Part shown: positions 8,640 to 18,237 of the stretch, piece after piece | Layout: every line of letters starts with the position of its first letter | Position numbering within the stretch: the first letter of the stretch is position 1 | Assembly (NCBI GenBank): GCA_937899715.1 | Contig: CALCNX010000030.1 | Coordinates: 62,001 to 126,000 of the forward strand | Reading direction: 5' to 3' | Length of the DNA stretch: 64,000 nt | DNA from: an uncultured bacterium | Lineage (GTDB): Bacteria; Bacteroidota; Ignavibacteria; Kapaibacteriales; UBA4661 | Made by a program: the position numbers and the translations under genes | The notes under the pieces: model-generated | What the model was told of the DNA's origin: nothing | Seen by the model: only the letters and a program-made list of their open reading frames with translations | The model's database searches: none

Positions 8640-8950
8640 GGATGTAGTCTAAAAAAATGTCCGAAAAATTGATTGATAAAAAGCCTTTCAAATCCATCGT
8701 TGTCGTTGCTTGTTCTTGATACAAACATCGTCAGAAAGGCGTTCTGAGGCAACAAAAGAACAGCGAAGCGTCAAAAAAATCAAGGGAAGCGCAGGGAACG
8801 AAAGACGAGGCGTTGCGATTGAGGTAAGCACCAACCACACAAAATTCAGATTTTTCATCTTTTCCACCCACGCAGAGTTTTTGGATACGCTTCATTTTTC
8901 GTATCTTTCGTATAACAATATTGAATTCTTGGTTTAGTGTCTGTAATTGT
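8640..8950. other. Divergent intergenic region (311 bp)
   Basis: This spacer separates the adaptor (minus strand) from the large OmpA-type gene (plus strand), so it should carry both promoters. On the plus strand a Bacteroidota-like promoter is visible at 8880-8909. I see no clear promoter for the minus strand and no RNA gene. A short frame at 8710-8937 shows no family features and overlaps the promoter, so I do not call it. Confidence 0.5.
8880..8909 (+). promoter_or_regulatory. Candidate Bacteroidota-type promoter of the VWA-WD40-OmpA gene
   Basis: TTTG (8880-8883), an 18-bp spacer and TATCTTTC (8902-8909) resemble the Bacteroidota consensus TTTG-N19-TANNTTTG with the last base changed. 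It ends 41 bp before the chosen ATG at 8951. Confidence 0.5.
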
Positions 8951-11900
8951 ATGCTCTACCCCATACCTTCTTTGTTCGCGTCTTGCCGTCCCCAGTGTCT
9001 AGCTATTGTGTGGACTTTCTTTTTCGTGGTCATTGCGGTGCCTTGCCAGCATTTGTCCGCGCAGTCCTTCACGGCTTTCAATGCTGATGCGTCGGGCTTC
9101 CCGCTCGTCAAAGCAAAGTTTTATGTACTCAGCAAGGATGGTCGCCCCGTTACAGGCTTGAAAGAAGAAGATTTTTCTCTGACCGAAGGCGGAGCGGAAC
9201 GTGAAATTGTATCGGTCGAACTTCCAAATGAACTTGATTTCAAGCCAGTCTCTGCTGTTCTAACGCTAGACGTTTCCGGCTCGATGACAATGGATGGTCG
9301 TATTTTCCTTGCCCAAGAAGCAGGAGCCGATTGGGTGCGGACAATCGCACTGGATGTGTCGGAGTGTGCCTTTTCCAGCTTTGATGATAATAGCTATCTC
9401 AATCAAGATTTTACGCACTCGCGCACCAAATTACTGAACGCACTACAAACGCTGAAACCTTTGAACGGCACGGACTATGACAAAGGTTTTATCGAGCCCA
9501 TAACCGGAGCGCTGAGTATGGCACGGCGCGGACAACATCGCCGTATCGTGGTGTTTGTTACCGACGGGTTGGGCGGCGGCTCGGAGCGAAAAATCATTGA
9601 CGCGGCTCGCAAAGACAGCATCACGGTCTATTGTATAACGCTTGGCATGAAGATGCCGCCTGTGCTGCGAGCTGTTGCCGACAGTACCGGAGGCGCATGG
9701 TTTGAGAATGTCACCGAGCGCGAGGCGCTTATTACCATTTATCGCCGTATTCTTTTTCAAACACAAAATATTCAGCCCGCAACGATTACTTGGGCAAGCA
9801 AAGCCGGATGCACACTTGACCGAGATGCCATTGTGCGTATCAGCAACAGTGCTAAATTTGCAACAGGCGCGACTTCGGCGACAGTGCGTTATGTTTCGCC
9901 CGGTTCTTCGCTTATTCGCATCGCTCCTACGCCGCGTTCACTCACCTTCCGCGATGTAGGAGTGGGTAATTCACAAGGTCAGCGCATTACTCTCCGAGCA
10001 ACTTATCAGCCCGTTACTATTCTCGGAATTGAAACAAACAACGCACTTTTCGATATTGGCGGTTTGAAATTCCCGCTTCGCATCGAATCAGATGAAACGG
10101 CAACTTTTACCGTCGGCTTCACGGGCATAGATTCCGTGCCACATATAGCCCGCATTGATGTTCGTACCGATTTGTGTGCTCCCGTCTCAATTTTTGCCCG
10201 TGCCGTCTATGGCAATAAACAAGCTGCCGCCACGCAACAAATGGAAGTAACATTGCCCGAAGGCGCTTCGACGCTATACTCCGGTGCGGATACTGTTATT
10301 GCTTGGACGGGAATTATGCCCTCAGATAATGTCGCCTTGGACTACAGCCTTGACATGGGTGCTTCATGGCTGCCCATTACGCCCAAGACCAACGGACTGC
10401 GTTCTCCATGGCGTGTACCGCCCGTTTCTTCCGCCCGGTTGCTTTCCGGCAATGCGCGACCAATGATTGTCCGCGCCCGTCAGGTCTGGATACCGAAAGA
10501 AGTCTCGGTCGAAGCTGCCGTAACCTTGGATGCACACGCAGGGTCATTATTTACCGCAATGTTCAATAAAGATGGCTCAAAGGTGTTGACATCAAGTGCT
10601 GACCGCACGGCAAAGATTTTTGATGCCTACACCGGCACAGTGCTTCAATCCTTCGAGGGGCATGGAAATTTTGTCTCTTCAGCCGAATTTAGTCCCGATG
10701 AGAAGCGCGTACTGACGACCAGTTACGATAATACCATTCGCCTCTGGGATGCCGAAACAGGCTCTCTCCTGAACACCTCTTATGGACAGGGCTTACGACA
10801 GTTCTTTTTTAGCCAGGCAAAGATGGTTGGCTCGGAAAAATTATCCTTTACCAATCAAGACCAGCAACGTTTTCTTTTTGGAACATTCTCGCCCGATGGC
10901 ACGGAGGTTATTACGACTACCGATAATGGCATGGCTGTTCGCTGGAGAGGAACGCTGCTGCGCCCACACGGCTTTATCGCAATGTTTTCTTCCGGCTGGC
11001 TCTACTCCGCACAATACAGCCGCGATGGCAAGCTCGTCCTCACAGCAGGTGGTGACTATACGGCGCGGCTTTGGAGCGGTGCTACAACAAATATCAAATA
11101 CTTTGCCGGACACGACGACCAAGTAACCTTTGCCAGTTTTAGCCCCGATGAAAAGCGCATTGCTACCGCAAGCAATGATAATACCGCTCGCGTCTGGGAT
11201 ATAAAAACCGAAAAACAGCTCTTAAAGTTGAAACACAAAGGAAACGTCTGGTCGGCACGATACAGCCCTGACGGCAGGCGTATTGTCACAGCATCCGCCG
11301 ATGGTGCGGTGCGGGTATGGGATGCCCAAACAGGCGAATTAGAACTGACCCTTCCGGCAGAAGCCGGCGGCTTTCATCATGCGGAATTTAGCCCCGACGG
11401 CTCTCGCATTGTAGGAGCAGGTGTTGACGCAGTCGGGAGAATTTGGGATATTGGCGGAGGATACTTACAAGCAGCAACGTCAAAAGTTTTTAATGTTATT
11501 GCGCCTGTTGCGACACTTCACGAAGTCAACATGGGAGCGATTATGCAGGGTATGGTGAGAGACTCCGTTTGCACGATACTGACAAATTCTGACAAATCCG
11601 TTGTTCGGGTACAAGAAATTCGTCTTGTTGGTGCTCATGCGAACGATTTCTCACTCGTTTCGGGCTTACCGCCCTTCGATGTGGCAAGCGGTAGCTCAAA
11701 AGCACTGGAATTCCGTTTTGCGCCAAAAGAGCGCGGACAGCGAACCGCGACTCTTGAAGTCATTACGTGGACAGACACATTACGCACTGTCATTCGCGGC
11801 GAGAGCAATACAAAAGGCTTCGAGAGCGCTCCGGCACTCAGTTTTGGCTCACGGCTTCTGCGCCGAACATTTGACACAACCGTAACGGTGCTGCGCAATA

Positions 11901-13504
11901 CGGGAACACTACCCCTAGCAATCACTCGCTTGCAGAAATCGGGACCCGACACTGAGCAATTTACGTTTTCTATGAGTAGACGTGCGCCTTTGAGCCTTAG
12001 CGCGGGTGATAGTCTGGTTGCAAAAATAACTTTTGCACCCGTGAATGTTGGTGTGGCAAATGGCGGAATCCGTATGGAAATTGCGGGAGTGCAAAAGCCT
12101 GTTGTCATGCCGATTCTCGGCGAAGGAGTGGCAGCAGAGATTAGTGCCTCGGTGAACGCAACATTTTTAGACAATACCGGCGCGACGCTCGCCTTCGGCA
12201 CAGGAGACACACTCAAGGCACGGGAAGTGCGTACCACGCTTATTCGCCCACTTCTGAACTATGTGTTTTTTGAGGAAAATTCCTCCGAAATCCCCGTTCG
12301 CTACCGCCCGCTCAGCCGCGAGCAGACACGAGCATTTACCGAAACAAATCTGATGCAGACCGTAAGCACAGCAAGTCTGAAAGCCAAGCAAGTGCGCGGT
12401 ATTGACAACTATTACCATTTGCTGAACATTTTTGGGAAGCGTCTTCGTGATGATGCCAAACTCACTGCGCGAATTATTGGCTGCAATAGTGATGTTGCCG
12501 CAGAGCGAGGTAATATGCGCCTTTCACAAGAGCGAGCCGAAGCAGTGCGCCGATACCTCGCAACTATGTGGGGCATTGACGAAAAGCGACTGAAAGTACA
12601 AACCCGCAACAAGCCGGAACGCGCATCGAACAACACAGACGCTGACGGTACTGCGGAGAATAGACGCGTAGAAATTCTCCTTGAACCGCAAGAGGCAATG
12701 TCGCCTGTTGCCAGCGACGAAGTTCTTTATACCGCCGAGCCTGATATAATGAGGCTTTCCTGTATGGCGACATCGCAGGAAGACATTACCGAATGGTCGC
12801 TGGATCTGCTGGCAACGCCTGCCGGAGCACTGACAACAACATTATCACTACCACCAACAACAACATCAGCCAAACAACGCATTATTACGACGCTTTCGGG
12901 TTCTGGCACACCGCCTGCAACGCTTGATTATCGCCTGAGCAGTGCTGATTTACAGGGCATTGGAGCAGTTGGCAGAACAGCACAGATTCAATTCCGTCTG
13001 CGTGTTATCAATCGTGCGGGGCAATTTATTGCTGCCCAGACCTCACCAATCATCGCTTCACTGGAATCGTTACGGGATATTCGCACGGTACGGGATTCTT
13101 CGGCTAACCGTGCTGTATTTGCCAAAGATACAGCACATGATGAGCAAATAAGCCGTTTTGCGCTAACATTTTTTGATTTTGACAAAGCAACGCTCAACAA
13201 TCAAAACACTCAAATTATTAACGTGGTCAAAAGCCGCATCAAACCTGAGACCGAAGCAATTATCGTAGGCTACACCGACCGCGTGGGCGATGCCGCGTAC
13301 AACAAACGCCTTTCCACCGACCGCGCAAGGACTGTTGCCGATATGCTTCCGGGTATGAATGCTTCGCACAAAACCATGAACGGTATTGGCGAAGCAGTGC
13401 TGCTCTACGACAATGACCTTCCCGAAGGGCGATTCTACTGCCGTATGGTGGAGATTATGCTCCGCAATACGAGCAAAGATATTACGCGTCCGTCTGAACC
13501 GTAA
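8951..13504 (+). CDS. Giant envelope protein: VWA, seven-blade WD40 propeller, HYDIN-like domains, two OmpA domains
   Basis: The product has 1517 residues, starting at ATG 8951 because the longer frame opens with TTG at 8921, close behind the promoter. A signal peptide (about 1-38) precedes a von Willebrand A domain (95-270) with a complete MIDAS: DVSGS at 107-111, T174 and D205. A HYDIN/ASPM-like beta domain (330-430) follows, then seven WD40 repeats (525-840) forming a full propeller, two more HYDIN-like domains (860-955, 965-1060), a first OmpA-like domain (1100-1245) with GCNSD where GHTD is usual, and a C-terminal OmpA domain (about 1405-1517) with canonical GYTDRVG and LSTDRA. This suggests a peptidoglycan-bound outer-membrane scaffold, reminiscent of the WD40-OmpA T9SS protein PorE. 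The role is inferred. Confidence 0.88.
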   Translation: MLYPIPSLFASCRPQCLAIVWTFFFVVIAVPCQHLSAQSFTAFNADASGFPLVKAKFYVLSKDGRPVTGLKEEDFSLTEGGAEREIVSVELPNELDFKPVSAVLTLDVSGSMTMDGRIFLAQEAGADWVRTIALDVSECAFSSFDDNSYLNQDFTHSRTKLLNALQTLKPLNGTDYDKGFIEPITGALSMARRGQHRRIVVFVTDGLGGGSERKIIDAARKDSITVYCITLGMKMPPVLRAVADSTGGAWFENVTEREALITIYRRILFQTQNIQPATITWASKAGCTLDRDAIVRISNSAKFATGATSATVRYVSPGSSLIRIAPTPRSLTFRDVGVGNSQGQRITLRATYQPVTILGIETNNALFDIGGLKFPLRIESDETATFTVGFTGIDSVPHIARIDVRTDLCAPVSIFARAVYGNKQAAATQQMEVTLPEGASTLYSGADTVIAWTGIMPSDNVALDYSLDMGASWLPITPKTNGLRSPWRVPPVSSARLLSGNARPMIVRARQVWIPKEVSVEAAVTLDAHAGSLFTAMFNKDGSKVLTSSADRTAKIFDAYTGTVLQSFEGHGNFVSSAEFSPDEKRVLTTSYDNTIRLWDAETGSLLNTSYGQGLRQFFFSQAKMVGSEKLSFTNQDQQRFLFGTFSPDGTEVITTTDNGMAVRWRGTLLRPHGFIAMFSSGWLYSAQYSRDGKLVLTAGGDYTARLWSGATTNIKYFAGHDDQVTFASFSPDEKRIATASNDNTARVWDIKTEKQLLKLKHKGNVWSARYSPDGRRIVTASADGAVRVWDAQTGELELTLPAEAGGFHHAEFSPDGSRIVGAGVDAVGRIWDIGGGYLQAATSKVFNVIAPVATLHEVNMGAIMQGMVRDSVCTILTNSDKSVVRVQEIRLVGAHANDFSLVSGLPPFDVASGSSKALEFRFAPKERGQRTATLEVITWTDTLRTVIRGESNTKGFESAPALSFGSRLLRRTFDTTVTVLRNTGTLPLAITRLQKSGPDTEQFTFSMSRRAPLSLSAGDSLVAKITFAPVNVGVANGGIRMEIAGVQKPVVMPILGEGVAAEISASVNATFLDNTGATLAFGTGDTLKAREVRTTLIRPLLNYVFFEENSSEIPVRYRPLSREQTRAFTETNLMQTVSTASLKAKQVRGIDNYYHLLNIFGKRLRDDAKLTARIIGCNSDVAAERGNMRLSQERAEAVRRYLATMWGIDEKRLKVQTRNKPERASNNTDADGTAENRRVEILLEPQEAMSPVASDEVLYTAEPDIMRLSCMATSQEDITEWSLDLLATPAGALTTTLSLPPTTTSAKQRIITTLSGSGTPPATLDYRLSSADLQGIGAVGRTAQIQFRLRVINRAGQFIAAQTSPIIASLESLRDIRTVRDSSANRAVFAKDTAHDEQISRFALTFFDFDKATLNNQNTQIINVVKSRIKPETEAIIVGYTDRVGDAAYNKRLSTDRARTVADMLPGMNASHKTMNGIGEAVLLYDNDLPEGRFYCRMVEIMLRNTSKDITRPSEP

Positions 13505-13541
13505 GTGATTTCGCCGCTTTCTCACCTTTTTCCCAATACAA

Positions 13542-14252
13542 ATGAGACTTTTGTTGTTCGATATTGACGGTACGCTTGTTTCTGTGGAGCGCACAGCTTC
13601 TCGCGCCATGCTGCGGCGCGTCGTCGAGGAGATATTTTCTATTGTGCTGCCGCAGGATTTTGAGTTTCAACTGGGCGGCAAGACGGATTATCAAATTATG
13701 ACAGAAGTGGCGCAAACACTTAGTTTACCGATAACAATAGTAGAAGAACAGAGAGAAAAAATACAAGCGACGCTGACCGCGCACACCGAACCATTGTCTA
13801 ATCCAGAAACTATGCGGCTTCTGGAAGGAGTGCGTGTGCTTGTCGAGACTCTGGCAGCACGGGAAGATGTTGCACTGGCGCTGCTCACGGGGAATCTGGA
13901 AACAACGGCATATCTCAAGTTGCGTCCGCACGGGCTGGATGGTCATTTTCCCATTGGCGCTTTTGGTTCAGACCATATTGACCGAGCAATGCTGCCACCG
14001 ATTGCGCTTGCCAGAGCAAACAAGCATTACACTCGTTTTACCAACGGCGAAAAAAAGTTTTCCCCCGAAAACACGCTCATTATCGGCGATACGCTGAATG
14101 ATATTCATTGCGCCAAAGCAAATGGAATCAAGACTCTAGCTGTTGCGACGGGAACGGTCAGCATGGAAACGCTCCGTACGGCAGGGGCGGAATACGTGGT
14201 GGAAAATTTTGTGGATGTGCGGGCAATTACGGATATTGCGACGAGTTTTTGA
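13542..14252 (+). CDS. HAD-superfamily phosphatase (phosphoglycolate phosphatase-like)
   Basis: This 236-residue HAD hydrolase opens with FDIDGTLVSVE, giving nucleophile D6 and acid D8. ALLTGNLE supplies the motif II threonine, a lysine near residue 165 lies just before the last motif, and LIIGDTLNDIHCAKANG is motif IV. The helical cap sits between motifs I and II, as in phosphoglycolate phosphatase and pyrophosphatase-like members. It begins 37 bp after the large OmpA gene and may be read through from it. The substrate cannot be told from sequence. The cmk promoter candidate overlaps its stop codon. Confidence 0.85.
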   Translation: MRLLLFDIDGTLVSVERTASRAMLRRVVEEIFSIVLPQDFEFQLGGKTDYQIMTEVAQTLSLPITIVEEQREKIQATLTAHTEPLSNPETMRLLEGVRVLVETLAAREDVALALLTGNLETTAYLKLRPHGLDGHFPIGAFGSDHIDRAMLPPIALARANKHYTRFTNGEKKFSPENTLIIGDTLNDIHCAKANGIKTLAVATGTVSMETLRTAGAEYVVENFVDVRAITDIATSF

Positions 14253-14277
14253 GTTTTATTCCAGTAGGTTATATTTC
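14248..14277 (+). promoter_or_regulatory. Candidate promoter of cytidylate kinase
   Basis: TTTG (14248-14251), an 18-bp spacer and TATATTTC (14270-14277) match the same Bacteroidota-like pattern as the element at 8880-8909. The -33 box overlaps the stop codon of the HAD gene. The cmk ATG is 54 bp further on. Confidence 0.5.
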
Positions 14278-14331
14278 ACTACCAATCCGTTTAGACATCT
14301 GTTCTTCGCCATCACTTGTTTTGTACTATTT

Positions 14332-15060
14332 ATGAAGACGGCACCACCATTGCATACTCCATCCTCAAAAGGTATTATCATTGCTCTCGACGGTCCGGCA
14401 GGGTCGGGCAAAAGCACCACAGCACGCCGCGTAGCCGAAGAGCTTGGGTACATCTACATTGACACCGGAGCGATGTACCGAGCTATTACGCTTGCTGCGC
14501 TCAGAGAAGAGCGTTCGCTGACAAATTCCGATTTGGCACCGATAGTACAAGAATATCGTCTGGAATTAACAACCTCACCCGATGGACAGCGCACGATTCT
14601 GGGACGTGAGGACGTAACCAATGAAATTCGCTCGCCGGAGGTGACGAAGCTCGTCAGTGCCGTCAGTGCACTGCCCTCGGTACGAGAAGCAATGACCAAA
14701 CGCCAACGCGAAATGGGTCAAAATGGCGGTGTCGTCATGGACGGGCGCGACATCGGCACGGTGGTTTTTCCCGAAGCCGAGTTGAAAATATTTTTAATTG
14801 CCTCTCTGGAAGAACGCGCAAAACGCCGTTTGGCAGAACTTGCGGGCGCGGGCAGCGGTAAAAAAGCCGACGAAAGAATGACACTGGAAGAAATGTGCCA
14901 CCAAATCGGCGAACGCGATAAGCAAGATACAGAGCGCCTTGTCAGTCCGCTTCGCAAAGCCTTCGATGCAATAGAAATTGATACATCGCAGTTGAGTATT
15001 GACGAGCAAACTGAGCGTATTTTGACGCTTGCTCGTGAGCGCATAGACAAAAACAGCTAG
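14332..15060 (+). CDS. cmk: Cytidylate kinase
   Basis: The 242 residues contain the P-loop IALDGPAGSGKSTTARR, then YIDTGAMYRAI, the standard CMP-kinase nucleotide-monophosphate motif, ALPSVREAMTKRQRE and DGRDIGTVVFPEAELKIF. The enzyme phosphorylates CMP and dCMP with ATP, supplying CDP for nucleic-acid and lipid synthesis. Length fits the family (about 220-240) with a 12-residue leader. I start at MKTAPPLH (14332), since the upstream part of the frame at 14143 overlaps the HAD gene. In many FCB genomes cmk precedes ispH or rpsA; here a small unknown gene follows, 140 bp downstream. Confidence 0.95.
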   Translation: MKTAPPLHTPSSKGIIIALDGPAGSGKSTTARRVAEELGYIYIDTGAMYRAITLAALREERSLTNSDLAPIVQEYRLELTTSPDGQRTILGREDVTNEIRSPEVTKLVSAVSALPSVREAMTKRQREMGQNGGVVMDGRDIGTVVFPEAELKIFLIASLEERAKRRLAELAGAGSGKKADERMTLEEMCHQIGERDKQDTERLVSPLRKAFDAIEIDTSQLSIDEQTERILTLARERIDKNS

Positions 15061-15068
15061 AAAACGGG

Positions 15069-15120
15069 TTGCGATGAAACCACAAAAAATTGTATATTTA
15101 TCGCACGATTTTATCGTACG
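15069..15120 (+). promoter_or_regulatory. Candidate promoter with adjacent hairpin before the 100-residue gene
   Basis: TTGC (15069-15072) and TATATTTA (15093-15100) are 20 bp apart, a fair Bacteroidota-type promoter. Two bases later an imperfect inverted repeat, CGCACGAT-TTT-ATCGTACG (15102-15120, one mismatch), covers the expected transcription start, where an operator or a 5' RNA hairpin could act. The gene starts at 15201. Confidence 0.4.
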
Positions 15121-15200
15121 CTGTACTTCACCCTTATTCCCTACGTTTGAGTTTGCTATTGTACGTTTCACCACCGCCGACCTATTTTTGACGAAATACT

Positions 15201-15503
15201 ATGAGCACCCAACAACGCTCCAAGCCAACGCTCACCCTTGAGCAGAAATGCCGCGTCATTGTAGAGCGAATGGCACAAGTCGCACGTGAAGGCGACGATA
15301 TTATCTTACGGAATAATGAAGAAGGTAACTCCCTGACGGTGTATGTCGGTTTTGGGCGAAAAACCTGTGGTGCGGAAGACGCTACATTTGAAGAGCTTGT
15401 CGGCGACCTTTACCGCTTATTTAATAAACAATGTGGCGTATCTTTTGTAAATCTTCACGACGACGACGATTGGGAAGCGATTGAGCCACCACTGCTGGAC
15501 TAG
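15201..15503 (+). CDS. Small hypothetical protein
   Basis: I do not recognise this 100-residue protein. It is soluble, with no signal peptide or membrane segment. A basic, helical first third (TLEQKCRVIVERMAQVA) leads to a beta-rich middle (LTVYVGFGRKTC) and a strongly acidic tail with four consecutive Asp (DDDDWEAIEPP). Two cysteines (about 57 and 79) could pair or bind metal. The independent promoter-like sequence and the ATG with no competing frame support a real gene. Its stop lies 15 bp from the convergent T9SS protein gene. Confidence 0.6.
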   Translation: MSTQQRSKPTLTLEQKCRVIVERMAQVAREGDDIILRNNEEGNSLTVYVGFGRKTCGAEDATFEELVGDLYRLFNKQCGVSFVNLHDDDDWEAIEPPLLD

Positions 15504-15518
15504 GTGAACAACTTTGTG

Positions 15519-17867
15519 CTACTTTTGTACTTGAAATACTTTAGTGTACGACATGGTGGATGATTTCAATCGAAGGGTATAATTTTGGGTCGTAAAAGAC
15601 GTGCTTTCGATTTTGAGGGTAATAGTATGTGTGCCGGGTTCATATTCCTCTTCGGTCAAAACGCTCACTTCGCGCCCCGTGTTGTCATATACCGCAAGGC
15701 GCACTTTCTCTTTACGTTTTACGCCAAATCGCACTGTGGCTTGGCTATTGACAGGATTGGGGAAGACTGAAAGTGTTACATCACCTTCGCCGTCCGTTTT
15801 TGCGATAGCAGCACCAACAAGATTTTTTACATCATAGCGGTGCAACACGCCTTCCAAACGGTCAAGAAGGTGTAGCTGGTTACGCCGTGAATCCAGATAA
15901 ATCAGTGGCGAGATGGCTTCCGAAGTATTATAGAGCGGTCGTGATGCTGTAACAGCAAGGGTTTGTGGGTCGTGCTCCTGCACCGTAAGTGCCACGCCGC
16001 TTTGGGCAATCGAGTACAAAATGGTTTCTTTGCTGTTGTACCCTAAAAAACGCGATGCACCGCTCAAGACCTGACTACTCACTTTGTTCGTGCTGCAATC
16101 AACCCCCACACCTCCAACGAAAACCCGTTTCCCAACAGCATCAAATGTGAGAAGATTTTCTGCCCACAAGCTCATTGCAGGAGTCCAATAATTGGCAAGA
16201 TTGAGCGAATCAGTGAGAACGAATGTATTTAGATTGTAGATATTAAGCCGCTTTTGGTTTGTGCGTAGAACATAGAGCTTATTGACACCGGGAGCAAACA
16301 CCATCTGAATTTTTCCTAAACCACGTTCTGTTTCGCTAAAGTTATAGCCCCAAATCTTCAGAGACTTCTCCGTAGCCGATGTTGCAAGGTCGAGAACAGC
16401 AATACTCTTATGCTCCGGCATAGCAACGTACATTTTTTGCTTCGCACGGTCGAAACACATCGTTGAAAGCGCTTCACTACGTTGTTCCTTAAATCCAAAA
16501 ATTGGCGTTTTACCAACGGCAGTATTGGTAAAGGTCGAAAGTATATAAACAGCATTTTCTTGGTGTGCCAGAGCAAAAATGCGCCCCCGTGCCGAGTCAG
16601 TGGCAAAGGTCGTCGTCCATGTACCGGTAGGCACGTCGTTTAGTTCCTGACCGATGAAACTATATAGCCAAAGGCGCTGACTTTTACCGAGATGATTTGC
16701 CAGATACATCGTCAGTCCGTCGGGTGCAAGGGCGATGTCGTCGAAGTGAAACGCCAGTTCTGTTGTCATATCCGGCTTGAGCGTATTCATGTCATACCAA
16801 AAGACCGTTGCTTGCTGCTCGGAAACAACTGCCAACCGTGCGCGAGTCTCATCCAGTGCAAGCCCGGAAGGCTTGAGACCAAGCCGTACCGAATCGCGCG
16901 TGTCATCAATAAACCCAAGCGATAGCAGCTTCCCAAATTGTCCGTGCTCACCGTTTGCAGCATAGCCGTTATCATTCATGGCGTAAAAGCGTTCATTGGA
17001 TGGCGCATAGACAAATTGTGAGTACGTGCCATTCAGCGGAACGGTTTTTACGGGTACATTACTCCCTAGTTGAAAAATTCGTACCTGTGTGGGGGTTGCG
17101 AGCAAAAAACGATTCCAGTTTGTGTCAACAAAAGCGCGAAGAATGGAAGCCGTATTGGGGAATGACAGAGTTTTCACAAGCGAATGTGGGCTTGTGAGGG
17201 TGTGTATAGTAAAGCGTCCTTGTCCGGCAGTAGGTTCTTTGGCAACAGCGTAGAGGCGGTCATGCAAGGAATCAAGAGCTATGCAGCCAATCACAAAGGG
17301 CATCGTGAGCGTATCTTTCGGCTCAAGCGTTGCTCCATCCAGTACCCGAAGAACCGAGCCATCAGCAACATACAAACGGTTTTGCCGGTGATGCAAAGCA
17401 ATATCTTGAATAGCAGTAGAATATGTACACGTTGCCACGACAAGATTTTGTGCGGGGTTGACGGCATAAATAGTTTTCAGTGAGTCATGCAGTGTTGCGG
17501 CGGAGTAAAAATACAGCAGGCTGTTGGTGGGATTGACCAAAATACTAAGACGTTCACCATTGGGAGTGAATGGAGCCGAAAGAACCCCAACTTGTTTGGC
17601 GCTATCAATATCCAGTATCGGGAAGTTTGGGGAAATCGTAGAAGCCAGATATGCACGGTGTCGTTGTTCATCAATTCCAATCGCACAAGGCTGAAGAGTA
17701 GGCTGGAAGCGCTGTCCAAGTTTTTGTCCGATTTTTATCGTTTCAATTAGCCGATATGTCTGCGTCTGGGCGGACAAAGACATAGTGCTTACCACGGCGT
17801 GAAAGCAAAGAGCTAGGAGGATTGTTTGTGTCACCATTCTACCAAGAGAGAGGACTCGAAGATTCAT
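15519..17867 (-). CDS. Secreted beta-propeller-type protein with C-terminal T9SS sorting domain
   Basis: This 782-residue protein starts at MNLRVLSLGRM, which begins a good signal peptide ending near SLSAQ (about 34). The body repeats a pattern of a short hydrophobic strand followed by NRLYVADGS, DRLYAVAKE or NKLYVLRTN, typical of YVTN/NHL-like beta-propellers that scroll through stored values. The last 80 residues (SVFPNPVNSQATVRF, then VYDNTGREV and YTLRLKS) are a type A T9SS sorting domain that directs export through the outer membrane and surface attachment. It is convergent with the 100-residue gene. The ligand is unknown; no T9SS machinery gene is in the window. Confidence 0.85.
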   Translation of the reverse strand: MNLRVLSLGRMVTQTILLALCFHAVVSTMSLSAQTQTYRLIETIKIGQKLGQRFQPTLQPCAIGIDEQRHRAYLASTISPNFPILDIDSAKQVGVLSAPFTPNGERLSILVNPTNSLLYFYSAATLHDSLKTIYAVNPAQNLVVATCTYSTAIQDIALHHRQNRLYVADGSVLRVLDGATLEPKDTLTMPFVIGCIALDSLHDRLYAVAKEPTAGQGRFTIHTLTSPHSLVKTLSFPNTASILRAFVDTNWNRFLLATPTQVRIFQLGSNVPVKTVPLNGTYSQFVYAPSNERFYAMNDNGYAANGEHGQFGKLLSLGFIDDTRDSVRLGLKPSGLALDETRARLAVVSEQQATVFWYDMNTLKPDMTTELAFHFDDIALAPDGLTMYLANHLGKSQRLWLYSFIGQELNDVPTGTWTTTFATDSARGRIFALAHQENAVYILSTFTNTAVGKTPIFGFKEQRSEALSTMCFDRAKQKMYVAMPEHKSIAVLDLATSATEKSLKIWGYNFSETERGLGKIQMVFAPGVNKLYVLRTNQKRLNIYNLNTFVLTDSLNLANYWTPAMSLWAENLLTFDAVGKRVFVGGVGVDCSTNKVSSQVLSGASRFLGYNSKETILYSIAQSGVALTVQEHDPQTLAVTASRPLYNTSEAISPLIYLDSRRNQLHLLDRLEGVLHRYDVKNLVGAAIAKTDGEGDVTLSVFPNPVNSQATVRFGVKRKEKVRLAVYDNTGREVSVLTEEEYEPGTHTITLKIESTSFTTQNYTLRLKSSTMSYTKVFQVQK

Positions 17868-18237
17868 AGCAAAATTGATGTAAAACACCCGCAACACAGA
17901 AAAATTCAGCACTGTGACAATTGTGTTCTAATGAATCGCAAATTGTGAGTAGCTCATTATGAGAGGTTAGTGAGCATACAGAATGTTGAAAATAGAGAAT
18001 TTAAGGTAATTCTGCAAACACGATTTGTGAAGAAGCTCTTCGTTTTGTGAAAATATATAATCTGCTTCAAAGAACGTTGGTTTTCTGCCAAAGCCTGCGT
18101 ACTTTTGCCAGTGATGTTTGTGTGCGCTTGCTCACAATACTGTCCCGTGCGTTTCGTAGCCATTGGTACGGCAAGCAGAGGGGGACAGTCAATAAACGAT
18201 ACTTATTTTTATGATTATTTCCTGAGGAGAGACAACT
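17868..18237. other. Divergent intergenic region (370 bp)
   Basis: The spacer between the T9SS protein (minus) and the amylase (plus) is AT-rich in its first half. It holds a small inverted repeat, CTCAT-T-ATGAG (17953-17963), and, just before the amylase, a good ribosome site (GAGGAGA, 18222-18228). I see no convincing promoter, RNA gene or conserved frame. Confidence 0.4.

Noticed and set aside
8710..8937. 75-residue frame in the divergent region
   Set aside because: No ribosome site, no family, and it overlaps the promoter-like sequence of the large gene.
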